Source of the DNA: an uncultured Dyadobacter sp.
GTDB taxonomy: Bacteria > Bacteroidota > Bacteroidia > Cytophagales > Spirosomataceae
Direction of reading: 5' to 3'
Length of the DNA stretch: 6,166 nucleotides
NCBI GenBank assembly: GCA_937880795.1
Contig: CALGRQ010000031.1
Location: forward strand, 1 to 6,166
Below the pieces are notes generated by a model. The model ran no database searches and had not been told where the DNA came from. It saw nothing but the letters and a program-made list of their open reading frames with translations. This document shows positions 1-6,166 of this stretch, in pieces (within the stretch, counting starts at the first letter, position 1; every line of letters starts with the position of its first letter). Made by a program: the position numbers and the translations under genes.

Positions 1-21
1 AAAATAAGCAACCATGTAAAT

Positions 22-59
22 GCAAAAAGAGACTGCCCTTTTGAGACAGCCTCTTTTGC
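22..59. terminator. Terminator-like hairpin at the left edge
   Basis: A-rich and T-rich arms flank an inverted repeat: 22-37 pairs with 45-59 around a 7-base loop (38-44), with one A bulged at 24. Read as plus-strand RNA the stem has two A-C mismatches (32 with 50, 36 with 46) and is followed by only four U before GC. Read as minus-strand RNA both mismatches become G-U wobbles, giving an unbroken stem followed by five U. The simplest role is the end of a plus-strand gene to the left of the window, but the better fold is on the minus strand. The hairpin is clear; its direction of action is uncertain. Confidence 0.55.
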
Positions 60-89
60 TTTATAGGTCCGATTCCCTACGTATAGTGC

Positions 90-107
90 TGGCACAATTT
101 TTTGTTG
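90..107 (+). promoter_or_regulatory. Possible sigma-54-like promoter of the coiled-coil gene
   Basis: TGGCAC at 90-95 matches the -24 half of the sigma-54 consensus and TTGT at 102-105 resembles the -12 half. The distance between the halves is one base longer than the usual spacing, because of a run of six T, and the -12 GC is not present. If it is used, transcription would start near 116-118, leaving a leader of about 20 bases before the ATG at 136. No TAnnTTTG element is visible between 60 and 135, so this is the best candidate but a weak one. Confidence 0.25.
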
Positions 108-135
108 ATGTGCTACAAATCTAAATCGAATCACA

Positions 136-1047
136 ATGGAAAATAGAAACAACAATACCGGCACAACGATTGGTCTGGTACTTATGACGATCCTTGCTGC
201 CGTTTTTGGCTATCTCTACTATCAGGAACGTGGCGTTACCACTAAGCAAGAAACAGATTTACAAGCCAGAGTAAGCGAACTGGCTGCATCCGAGATTAAA
301 CTTGACTCCATTTCTAAGCAATTAGATGCCCGTATTATAGAAGTTCAGGGATTAGGTGGCGACATCGCGGAACTTACTAAAATGAAAGAATCGCTTGAAA
401 ACGACCGTGCTTCATTACGTAAAGGCAATGCCTCTATGGGCAAGAAAATCAAGGAATATGAAGCATTCCTAACTAAAAAGGATGAGGAAATTGCCACACT
501 TCGTGAGGAAAATCAGCAATTGCTAAGTCAGAATGAAACCTTGGTACAAACCAATACGGAGCTACAAACCAGTAAACAGGCTGTAAGAGACTCACTGGCT
601 GGCGTGGTATCCAAAAATGCAGAACTTGAATCGAAAGTAACCACAGCGGCAGCGCTACGAGCGCGTAATGTGAAGGTATACGCTATTTCATCTAAGGGTA
701 AGGTAAGAGAAGGCGAAGAAGTGAAGTCGAAACGTGTCGATAAAGTGAGGGTTGATTTTATTCTTGAAAAGAACCCACTTACGCTTACAGATAACAAAAC
801 GGTATATATGCGTATCATTGATCCGTCTGGTGCCACCATATCAGATGCGGCAACCGGATCTGGTGAATTTGACTTCAACGGCCAAAAGCAAGGATATACC
901 ATTAGCCAAGATATTGTATATGGCAATAACAACCAGGATGTAAGTATTATTTACGATAGAGCCACACCTTTTACAAAAGGTAAATATGTAGTTCAATTAT
1001 ATTCCGAGGGCTTTGCCATTGGAGAGGGCTCTTTCTCTGTGAAATAA
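136..1047 (+). CDS. Membrane-anchored coiled-coil protein, function unknown
   Basis: A 303-residue protein. Residues 11-28 form one hydrophobic helix that looks like an uncleaved signal anchor, not a signal peptide: there is no lipobox and no clear cleavage site. Residues about 35-168 are rich in E, K, Q, L and S with heptad-like spacing, as in a long coiled coil (for example 104-146). From about 175 the character changes to alternating polar and hydrophobic strands with DPSG (229-232), GSGEF (241-245) and a final GxY...GFxIGEGxF pattern (282-300), suggesting a compact beta-sandwich. The N-in topology, placing coil and beta domain in the periplasm, is inferred. From memory, similar proteins occur in Bacteroidota as hypothetical or wrongly named SMC/chromosome-partitioning proteins; the long coil explains such naming and I would not adopt it. 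The ATG at 136 is the only good start: it directly precedes the anchor, and there is no Shine-Dalgarno sequence. It is a single-gene unit ending at a strong terminator. A role in envelope structure or scaffolding is possible but unproven. Confidence 0.85.
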   Translation: MENRNNNTGTTIGLVLMTILAAVFGYLYYQERGVTTKQETDLQARVSELAASEIKLDSISKQLDARIIEVQGLGGDIAELTKMKESLENDRASLRKGNASMGKKIKEYEAFLTKKDEEIATLREENQQLLSQNETLVQTNTELQTSKQAVRDSLAGVVSKNAELESKVTTAAALRARNVKVYAISSKGKVREGEEVKSKRVDKVRVDFILEKNPLTLTDNKTVYMRIIDPSGATISDAATGSGEFDFNGQKQGYTISQDIVYGNNNQDVSIIYDRATPFTKGKYVVQLYSEGFAIGEGSFSVK

Positions 1048-1068
1048 AAGGTATCAGTTACAAGTTGT

Positions 1069-1104
1069 AAAAGACAGGACGATGGCTCGTCCTGTCTTTT
1101 TTTT
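1069..1104 (+). terminator. Strong intrinsic terminator after the coiled-coil gene
   Basis: A perfect 14-bp stem (1069-1082 pairs with 1087-1100) has a four-base loop TGGC and a run of eight T at 1097-1104. It begins 21 bases after the TAA stop at 1045-1047. The T run follows the stem on the plus strand, so this ends transcription of the coiled-coil gene and separates it from the transporter downstream. Confidence 0.92.
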
Positions 1105-1164
1105 GTCCCGCTGAAATTATTGTTTCAACAAACAAGTGCTTATTATTAGGTCTTAATTCCTAAC

Positions 1165-1195
1165 TTGCGCCGTTCAAATAACCTGACTACATTAA
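1165..1195 (+). promoter_or_regulatory. Candidate Bacteroidota-type promoter of the POT transporter
   Basis: TTG at 1165-1167 is followed after 20 bases by TACATTAA at 1188-1195. This fits the known Bacteroidota layout of TTG at -33, a gap of 19-21 bases, and TAnnTTTG at -7, except that the last two bases of the -7 element are AA instead of TG. Transcription would start near 1200, giving a leader of about 25 bases before the ATG at 1225. The strong terminator upstream means the transporter needs its own promoter, which adds support. Confidence 0.4.
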
Positions 1196-1224
1196 AAATG
1201 TCATTATAAACACTTCTCTGATTT

Positions 1225-2715
1225 ATGACTGAACAATTATCACAAAAACACCCTCGAGGGTTATATGTCCTTTTCTTCGCGGAGATGTGGGAGCGGTTTA
1301 GCTACTACGGAATGCGCGCAATTCTTCTCCTCTTCTTACTCGATAATATGCGGGGAGGACTCGGTCTGGAAGCATCAGAAGGAACCGCAATTTACGGTCT
1401 ATATACAGCTTCCGTATATCTTCTTACCTTACCAGGAGGTTGGTTGGCCGATAATGTTTTCGGGCAGAAAAAATCGATTTGGTATGGCGGGATCATCATT
1501 ATGATAGGACATATCGTACTGGCTATACCCGGTGGTACCGGCCTTTTCTTTCTTGGGCTCGGCATCGTAGCCATGGGAACCGGCTTACTAAAACCTAATA
1601 TTAGCTCAATTGTTGGGGAATTATACCCCGAAGGTGGGGCAAGACGCGACGCTGCGTTTTCGATCTTCTATATGGGTATTAACCTGGGCTCAGTACTTGG
1701 AATTACCATTGTTGGTTATTTAGGTCAAAAAATAGACTGGCATATGGGCTTTGGAGCAGCCGCTGTCGGCATGCTGTTAGGTCTAATCGTATTCCGTTAT
1801 GGAAGTAATACATACCTTCGTGGATATGGAGAAGTTCCACCAAAGAAAATTGTCACCGCCGAAGCCCAAGCCAAAGCAGGGACTGAGAAAAAATTAGGGT
1901 ATGGACTTGTTGCCCTTTTGGTTGGCTTCTTAGCTATACTTCAACTAACGGGTACGTTGGATATGACCACAGCTCAGGGATTGGCCCAGGGGGCGGGAGT
2001 GATCATTGTAAGTGTATCTCTTTTCTACTTCCTTTTTATTTTAATAGCCGGTGGTCTTACCCCTGTAGAAAAGAAACGCGTGCTTGTTTTAATGGTATTC
2101 TTCTTCGCTGCCGCTATATTCTGGTCCGGTTTTGAACAAGCGGGTTCATCGCTTCAAATATTTGCTGAGCGCTACACCCAGCGTACCATAGGTGGTTGGG
2201 AGATGCCGTCAAGCTGGTTTCAAAACTTCAACGGAACTTTTATATTGATTTTTGCACCCATTATGGCCAGTTTGTGGATTTTCTTATCTTCAAAAGGGCT
2301 CAACCCATCAACACCCGTTAAGTTTGCTCTGGCATTGATATTGGTAGGTGCCGGTTTCTTTGTAATGGAGATGGGTGCTAAAGTGGCCGTAACTGGCCAG
2401 TTGGCTTCTCCCCTATTCCTTACAGTTACCTATATGGTACATACCATTGGTGAACTTTGTCTTAGTCCGGTTGGATTAAGCTCCTACACCAAACTTGCGC
2501 CAAAAAGATATGTGAGTCAGTTAATGGGTATATGGTTCGTAGCCGCATCGCTTGGTAACCTCATTGCCGGCCTGTTCGCAGGAGGGTTTGATGAAAAGAA
2601 CCTACAACAAATGCCTGCCTTGTTCAATCAGGTAACCTTGTTCTCAATTGGATTTGGGGTACTGCTCCTTATTTTCTGGAAACCTGTTAAAAAATGGATG
2701 GGCGGCATTAGCTAA
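1225..2715 (+). CDS. POT/PTR2-family proton-coupled oligopeptide transporter
   Basis: An inner-membrane symporter of the major facilitator superfamily that imports di- and tripeptides with protons. The 496 residues carry the family marks in order: the ExxERFxYYG motif at 20-29 (E20, E23, R24, Y27, Y28), the GGWLAD...G signature at 71-80, the conserved lysine K123 in LLKPN, the second PTR2 signature FYMGINLGS at 148-156, the FEQAGSS segment with E304, and GELCLSPVGLS with E410. These glutamates and the lysine correspond to residues used for proton coupling and peptide binding in studied family members. Hydrophobic segments are consistent with 14 helices: the 12 of the fold plus two extra, at about 227-243 and 256-275, in the central linker, as is usual for bacterial members. 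The protein looks complete. The start is supported by the short N-terminus directly before helix 1; no Shine-Dalgarno sequence is seen. It converges on the M28 peptidase gene, and peptide import fits the two neighbouring peptidases. The exact substrate range cannot be read from the sequence. Confidence 0.96.
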   Translation: MTEQLSQKHPRGLYVLFFAEMWERFSYYGMRAILLLFLLDNMRGGLGLEASEGTAIYGLYTASVYLLTLPGGWLADNVFGQKKSIWYGGIIIMIGHIVLAIPGGTGLFFLGLGIVAMGTGLLKPNISSIVGELYPEGGARRDAAFSIFYMGINLGSVLGITIVGYLGQKIDWHMGFGAAAVGMLLGLIVFRYGSNTYLRGYGEVPPKKIVTAEAQAKAGTEKKLGYGLVALLVGFLAILQLTGTLDMTTAQGLAQGAGVIIVSVSLFYFLFILIAGGLTPVEKKRVLVLMVFFFAAAIFWSGFEQAGSSLQIFAERYTQRTIGGWEMPSSWFQNFNGTFILIFAPIMASLWIFLSSKGLNPSTPVKFALALILVGAGFFVMEMGAKVAVTGQLASPLFLTVTYMVHTIGELCLSPVGLSSYTKLAPKRYVSQLMGIWFVAASLGNLIAGLFAGGFDEKNLQQMPALFNQVTLFSIGFGVLLLIFWKPVKKWMGGIS

Positions 2716-2742
2716 TTCCGCCTTATCAATCCTTATATATGC

Positions 2743-2782
2743 AAAGAGCTCCCGGCAAAAACTTAACTGCCGGGAGCTCTTT
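2743..2782. terminator. Shared bidirectional terminator between convergent genes
   Basis: A perfect 15-bp stem (2743-2757 pairs with 2768-2782) encloses a ten-base loop. The core is GC-rich, and the outer three pairs are A-T, giving TTTATTT on the plus strand and TTTGCAT on the minus strand after the stem. It begins 28 bases after the transporter stop (2713-2715) and lies 21 bases beyond the M28 stop (2804-2806). The position and symmetry indicate that it ends both transcripts; the short T runs make it a moderate terminator on each side. Confidence 0.88.
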
Positions 2783-2803
2783 ATTTCTTATACCGATCGA
2801 AGG

Positions 2804-4447
2804 TTATTGTTGACCCATTGACTTTTCACGTATGGCTTTAAACTCTGACCCCTCCTTCCATTTTGGGAATGTCGATTCATTACTAAGCTTAACACCTACC
2901 TCAAACAGTAGCTGCATATCTTCCACAATTCCGGATAAATCCCAGTCAGAGCTATATTCATCCGTGGGGGCATGATAGCGTTTATCATTGTATTCCTTTT
3001 TCTGCGCCTCTCCCCAGGCTTCACCATGCTCCAGAGAAACGGAACCATTTTCAATATACATGGAAGGAATACCTACCTTGGCAAAATTGAAATGATCGGA
3101 ACGGAAATACCATCCACCCGATGGATCCGGCTCTCCCCGCGTAACCCGTCCTTGCTTGGCAGCCACTTCATCAGCATAAGCATCTAGCTCAGACTGCCCC
3201 TTACCTACCAAAATAATGTCCTTCATCCGACCAAAAGGTTGTAATACATCCATGTTGATATCGGCCACCGTTTTGTTGATCGGGTATACCGGATGCGAGG
3301 CATAGTAATCGGAGCCCAATAACCCTTGCTCCTCCGCCGTTACTGCCAAAAACAATATAGACCTTGAAGGTTTCTTCGGCAACTTCGTATATGCATGCGC
3401 CAGTTCTAACAGGGCAGCAGTACCCGATGCATTGTCCGCTGCGCCATTGTATATAGAATCTCCATTAATAGGCTCCCCTTTCCCAAAGTGATCCCAGTGA
3501 CCTGAATATATAATGTATTCGTCCTTACGATCTGTACCCGGCCATACTGCCAATACATTGTTCGACTCCGACTTTTTGATGGTATTATTAATGGTGATGG
3601 ATGCTTTCATATGAAGAGGAACCGGCTTGAATCCTTTATTACGGGCAGTAGTCAATACCGTATCCGATACACCTGCCAGCTGAAACATCTTTTTAGCAAA
3701 CTCCATCGTGATCCAGCCTTCAACCGCAGCTCTGGACATGTTGTCATCTTCGGCCTGAAGATATAGCTTAGACTTCGACCAGCCACTTCGCACCACCGCC
3801 CAATTGTAACTCGCCGGTTTTGTATCGTGGATAATCATAACACCTGCTGCCCCCTGGCGAGCCGCCTCTTCAAACTTATAGGTCCAACGACCATAGTAAG
3901 TCATTGTTTTTCCCTTAAACAGGTTAGCATCCCAAAAACCGGGGTCATTCACCAACACTACCACTGTTTTCCCCTTTACGTCTATACCGGCGTAATCGTT
4001 CCAGCCGAATTCAGGTGCTACAATACCATAGCCTACAAACACCATCTCCGAGTTTTCCAACTTCACCTGTTCCCGTACCCGTCGCGAAGCCGCGACAAAC
4101 TCATCCAGATAGTTGAGCTCTATTCCTGATTTGGCTCCTTTGAAAACAAGCTTACCCGACGGCTTTGACATAATATCCACCATGGGCACCTTTTGAAAGT
4201 AGCTATCCCCATTTCCGGGTTGCAACCCCATTTTCTCAAATTCGGTTTTAAGATACTGAATGGTCTTCTCCTCCCCGGTAGAAAACGGCTTCCGTCCTTC
4301 CAGAGAGTCCGAAGCCAACACGGCAATGTGCTTGGCAAACTCTTTACCTGTGATCAGGCTTTCCTCTTTGTTTTCTGCCTTATCGCCGCATCCTGCAAGT
4401 ATTCCGGATGCAAAGAACAAGGACATCAGCTTAAAATTTAACTTCAT
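2804..4447 (-). CDS. M28-family zinc peptidase, lipoprotein, with PA-type insert
   Basis: A 547-residue secreted metallopeptidase, probably an aminopeptidase that uses two zinc ions to remove N-terminal residues from peptides. Residues 1-20 are a lipoprotein signal peptide with a consensus lipobox LAGC, so C20 is lipidated and the enzyme is held in the envelope outside the cytoplasm. About residues 132-260 resemble a PA (protease-associated) insert, with the common YGIVAP...DYAG.DVKGK segment at 140-160; such inserts are thought to affect substrate access. The catalytic M28 domain follows, and all expected residues are present: H317 and D319 in GHWDH, bridging D338 in GAADNASG, the E372-E373 pair (general base and ligand), D400 in NMD, and H492 in YHAPTDE. 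The chosen ATG gives a normal signal peptide of K-rich start, hydrophobic core and lipobox. There is no Shine-Dalgarno sequence; the leader is A/T-rich. It is divergent from the M13 peptidase gene and convergent with the transporter. It is intact, with no odd features; whether it prefers aminopeptidase or other activity is not visible. Confidence 0.95.
   Translation of the reverse strand: MKLNFKLMSLFFASGILAGCGDKAENKEESLITGKEFAKHIAVLASDSLEGRKPFSTGEEKTIQYLKTEFEKMGLQPGNGDSYFQKVPMVDIMSKPSGKLVFKGAKSGIELNYLDEFVAASRRVREQVKLENSEMVFVGYGIVAPEFGWNDYAGIDVKGKTVVVLVNDPGFWDANLFKGKTMTYYGRWTYKFEEAARQGAAGVMIIHDTKPASYNWAVVRSGWSKSKLYLQAEDDNMSRAAVEGWITMEFAKKMFQLAGVSDTVLTTARNKGFKPVPLHMKASITINNTIKKSESNNVLAVWPGTDRKDEYIIYSGHWDHFGKGEPINGDSIYNGAADNASGTAALLELAHAYTKLPKKPSRSILFLAVTAEEQGLLGSDYYASHPVYPINKTVADINMDVLQPFGRMKDIILVGKGQSELDAYADEVAAKQGRVTRGEPDPSGGWYFRSDHFNFAKVGIPSMYIENGSVSLEHGEAWGEAQKKEYNDKRYHAPTDEYSSDWDLSGIVEDMQLLFEVGVKLSNESTFPKWKEGSEFKAIREKSMGQQ
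4388..4447 (-). other. Lipoprotein signal peptide of the M28 peptidase
   Basis: Codons 1-20 encode a basic start (K2, K6), a hydrophobic core and the lipobox L17-A18-G19-C20, the consensus for signal peptidase II. After C20 come G, D, K, A, E, N, K, E and E, a charged stretch. There is no aspartate directly after the cysteine. Confidence 0.9.
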
Positions 4448-4535
4448 AAATAAATGGTGTTTTAATGTCAGAACTGGTTTATAATGAGGTATGTGAAATT
4501 AGACATTTATGGTCTATAACTATGTAAGAACTCGT

Positions 4536-4543
4536 TACCTTTG
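4536..4543 (+). promoter_or_regulatory. Bacteroidota -7 promoter element of the M13 peptidase
   Basis: TACCTTTG is an exact match to the Bacteroidota -7 consensus TAnnTTTG, recognised by the primary sigma factor of this phylum. It lies 29 bases before the ATG at 4573, so the transcript would start near 4548-4550 with a leader of about 23-25 bases. No clear TTG is seen at the -33 position (about 4512-4517), so the promoter may be weak or need help. The rest of the 125-base divergent gap (4448-4572) shows no convincing promoter for the M28 gene; TAATTTCA on the minus strand at 4501-4494 is the best, poor candidate. Confidence 0.7.
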
Positions 4544-4572
4544 CGAGCAAACTTCAAAAAAACAACTAATAT

Positions 4573-4632
4573 ATGAGATTAGTAAAAATTGGTTACCCAC
4601 TCATCGCCCTCTCCTTATTAGCCACTGCCTGT
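4573..4632 (+). other. Lipoprotein signal peptide of the M13 peptidase
   Basis: Codons 1-20: R2 and K5 give the basic start, residues 6-16 the hydrophobic core, and A17-T18-A19-C20 the lipobox. Alanine at -3 is less common than leucine but accepted. The mature protein begins C-K-K-E-K-E-E, a strongly charged tether. Confidence 0.82.
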
Positions 4633-6166
4633 AAAAAGGAAAAGGAAGAATCAGATACCACCCAAGTGCCGGGCTATGACATCAGCTCGTTAGATTCGAC
4701 GCACAAGGCTTGTGATGATTTTGACAGCTATGCCAACGGCGGCTGGAAAAAATTAAACCCTATACCAGGTACAGAAAGTCGCTGGGGTGCTTTCGGAATT
4801 CTCGATAAAGAGAATAAGGAAGTTAGACTGAAAGGTATTATTGAAGAAATCAGCAATTTGAAAAACCGTAAAAGCGGAAGTGAAGAACAACAAATTGCCG
4901 ACTACTATCAGTCATTTCTGGATACGGCTACCATCGAAAAGCGTAGCATTGAACCACTCAAAACGTATCTTGATAAAATAGAAAGTGTACAATCTTTAAA
5001 AGATTTAGCCTCGGTTACAGGGGAGCTGCAAAAGATAGGGGTATCTACCGTTTTGGGTTTCCAGGTAGACGCAGACCTTAAAAACAGTAAGGTTAATGCC
5101 CTATATGAAGGCCAGGACGGCCTAAGTTTGGGAGAGAAAAGTTACTATGAGCGTACCGACTCCAGTACTGTAAAAGTACGTAACGAGTTTGTGAAGCATG
5201 TCGACACCATGTTTGGCCTTGCCAACTTCAAGGACGTTAATCCTGGTAAAACCATCTTAGACTTTGAGACCAAACTGGCAAAGCTGCAACTCTCCAATGT
5301 GGAGCTTCGTGATCCGGTGAAAACCTATAACAAAACGGCTTTCAAAGACTTTAAAGCACTTGCCCCTGACTTTGATTTGGAGGCATTCGCTTCTCAACAG
5401 GATGTAAAAGCGGATACCATCATTCTTCAAAATATTCCCTATATCACCAATACCAACAAACTGCTGAAAGCAACCCCGCTTGCAACGTTAAAACTATATA
5501 CGCGCTGGCAGCTGCTTTCCACCTTCGCAAGTTATTTGCCTCAGCGCTTTGATCAGGAAGACTTCCGGTTTTTCAGCAAAGTAATGAGAGGGACCAAACA
5601 ACAGAGAACACGTTCTGAACGCGCGATCCGTTCCACAGACGGCTTATTGGGTATGCCATTGGGAAAACTATTCTCTCAAAAGTATTTCCCCGAAGATGAT
5701 AAAAAGAAGGTTTCTGAAATGATTGAGAACGTGCGAACCGTATATGGTGAGCGTATTGATCAGTTAACCTGGATGAGTGATTCCACCAAGGCTATGGCGC
5801 ATAAGAAGCTAAAAGCTTTCACCTACAAAATTGGCTATCCTGATAAATGGAAAGATTACTCTTCAATTCAGATCGATAAAGGAAAGCTTTTCGAAAACGT
5901 AATTTCGGCTTCTCTGTTTCAGCATAAAGAAGCAATCAATAAAATTGGCAAGCCAGTTGATAAAAGCGAGTGGCATATGACACCACAAACTGTAAATGCC
6001 TATTACAATCCGTTAAACAACGAGATCGTATTTCCTGCCGGTATACTTCAACCGCCATTTTACAACCGCCATGCCGACGACGCTATTAACTATGGCGGTA
6101 TCATTGCTGTGATAGGTCATGAGTTTACCCATGGTTTCGATGACCAGGGTTCTCAGTTTGATGACG
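4573..6166 (+). CDS. M13-family (neprilysin/PepO-type) zinc endopeptidase, lipoprotein, 3' end cut off
   Basis: The first 531 codons of a metallo-endopeptidase that cleaves oligopeptides internally. Residues 1-20 form a lipoprotein signal peptide (LLATAC, C20 lipidated; the -3 residue is A, slightly off consensus), followed by the charged tail KKEKEES. The N-terminal M13 domain starts with the typical CDDFDSYANGGW at 47-58 and spans most of the visible protein. The catalytic domain then begins, with the substrate-binding NAYYNP at 475-480 (equivalent to Asn542-Ala543 of neprilysin), FPAGILQPPF shortly after, and the zinc motif HEFTH at 516-520 (H516, E517, H520) followed by GFDDQG. The frame is open to the edge with no frameshift. 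Bacterial members are usually about 670-690 residues, so roughly 140-160 residues, including the third zinc ligand (glutamate of ExxxD) and the C-terminal substrate-binding residues, lie beyond the window. The ATG is set by the signal peptide and the promoter element 29 bases upstream. It corresponds to the PepO group; strict orthology with named pepO genes is not shown. Confidence 0.95.
   Translation, partial: MRLVKIGYPLIALSLLATACKKEKEESDTTQVPGYDISSLDSTHKACDDFDSYANGGWKKLNPIPGTESRWGAFGILDKENKEVRLKGIIEEISNLKNRKSGSEEQQIADYYQSFLDTATIEKRSIEPLKTYLDKIESVQSLKDLASVTGELQKIGVSTVLGFQVDADLKNSKVNALYEGQDGLSLGEKSYYERTDSSTVKVRNEFVKHVDTMFGLANFKDVNPGKTILDFETKLAKLQLSNVELRDPVKTYNKTAFKDFKALAPDFDLEAFASQQDVKADTIILQNIPYITNTNKLLKATPLATLKLYTRWQLLSTFASYLPQRFDQEDFRFFSKVMRGTKQQRTRSERAIRSTDGLLGMPLGKLFSQKYFPEDDKKKVSEMIENVRTVYGERIDQLTWMSDSTKAMAHKKLKAFTYKIGYPDKWKDYSSIQIDKGKLFENVISASLFQHKEAINKIGKPVDKSEWHMTPQTVNAYYNPLNNEIVFPAGILQPPFYNRHADDAINYGGIIAVIGHEFTHGFDDQGSQFDD

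Noticed and set aside
1..7. AAA TAA as the end of a gene entering from the left
   Set aside because: A stop followed by a hairpin 15 bases later would fit, but only one sense codon is visible, so neither the gene nor its frame can be supported.
528..932. A 134-codon open frame on the minus strand inside the coiled-coil gene
   Set aside because: It is fully overlapped by a convincing gene, its product is a low-complexity S/T/V/L-rich sequence without motifs, and it has no promoter or own terminator. It is most likely a by-product of codon use on the other strand.
136..1047. Calling the coiled-coil protein an SMC or chromosome-partitioning protein
   Set aside because: There is no Walker A, Walker B or signature motif and no ATPase head; the resemblance would come only from the heptad-rich coil.
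3827..4129. A 100-codon plus-strand open frame inside the M28 gene
   Set aside because: It is antisense to the PA-insert coding region of a complete gene; the C/H/S-rich product resembles no protein I know. It is treated as a shadow frame, as are the shorter ones at 4120-4338, 4193-4441 and 4260-4484.
1..6166. A new defence system, mobile element, CRISPR array or riboswitch
   Set aside because: I looked for recombinase or transposase motifs, regularly spaced direct repeats, flanking inverted repeats and long structured leaders. The only strong structures are the three hairpins, all placed as terminators, and no gap between genes is longer than about 180 bases.

Overview
The window looks like ordinary chromosomal sequence from a member of the Bacteroidota. 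I cannot fix the genus; a Chitinophagia- or Sphingobacteriia-like relative is a guess. Four things support the phylum. None of the four gene starts has a purine-rich Shine-Dalgarno sequence, only A/T-rich leaders. A textbook Bacteroidota -7 element (TAnnTTTG, here TACCTTTG) lies just before the last gene. The two peptidases are lipoproteins with charged tails after the lipid-carrying cysteine. The first gene belongs, as far as I can recall, to an uncharacterised coiled-coil family seen in this phylum. Base composition is moderate and even, and I see no insertion sequence, phage gene, tRNA, rRNA or CRISPR array.

Layout from left to right. At 22-59 there is a terminator-like hairpin, probably closing a gene outside the window. 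At 136-1047 (+) there is a membrane-anchored coiled-coil protein of unknown function with a beta-rich C-terminal domain, followed by a strong intrinsic terminator (1069-1104). At 1225-2715 (+) there is a proton-coupled oligopeptide transporter of the POT/PTR2 family. It converges on the next gene, and a 15-bp perfect stem at 2743-2782 sits between them as a shared two-way terminator. At 2804-4447 (-) there is a lipoprotein aminopeptidase-like M28 zinc peptidase with a PA-type insert. Divergent from it, across a 125-bp gap, a lipoprotein M13 (neprilysin/PepO-type) zinc endopeptidase starts at 4573 (+). It runs off the right edge just after its HEFTH zinc motif.

Functionally, three of the four genes fit one task: use of peptides as nutrients. 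The M13 enzyme should cut oligopeptides internally, the M28 enzyme should trim residues from the N-terminus, and the POT carrier should bring di- and tripeptides across the inner membrane with protons. This is inference from family membership and proximity. Each gene appears to have its own transcription unit, so it is a neighbourhood and not an operon. I did not find a clearly new biological system. The least understood element is the 303-residue coiled-coil protein.
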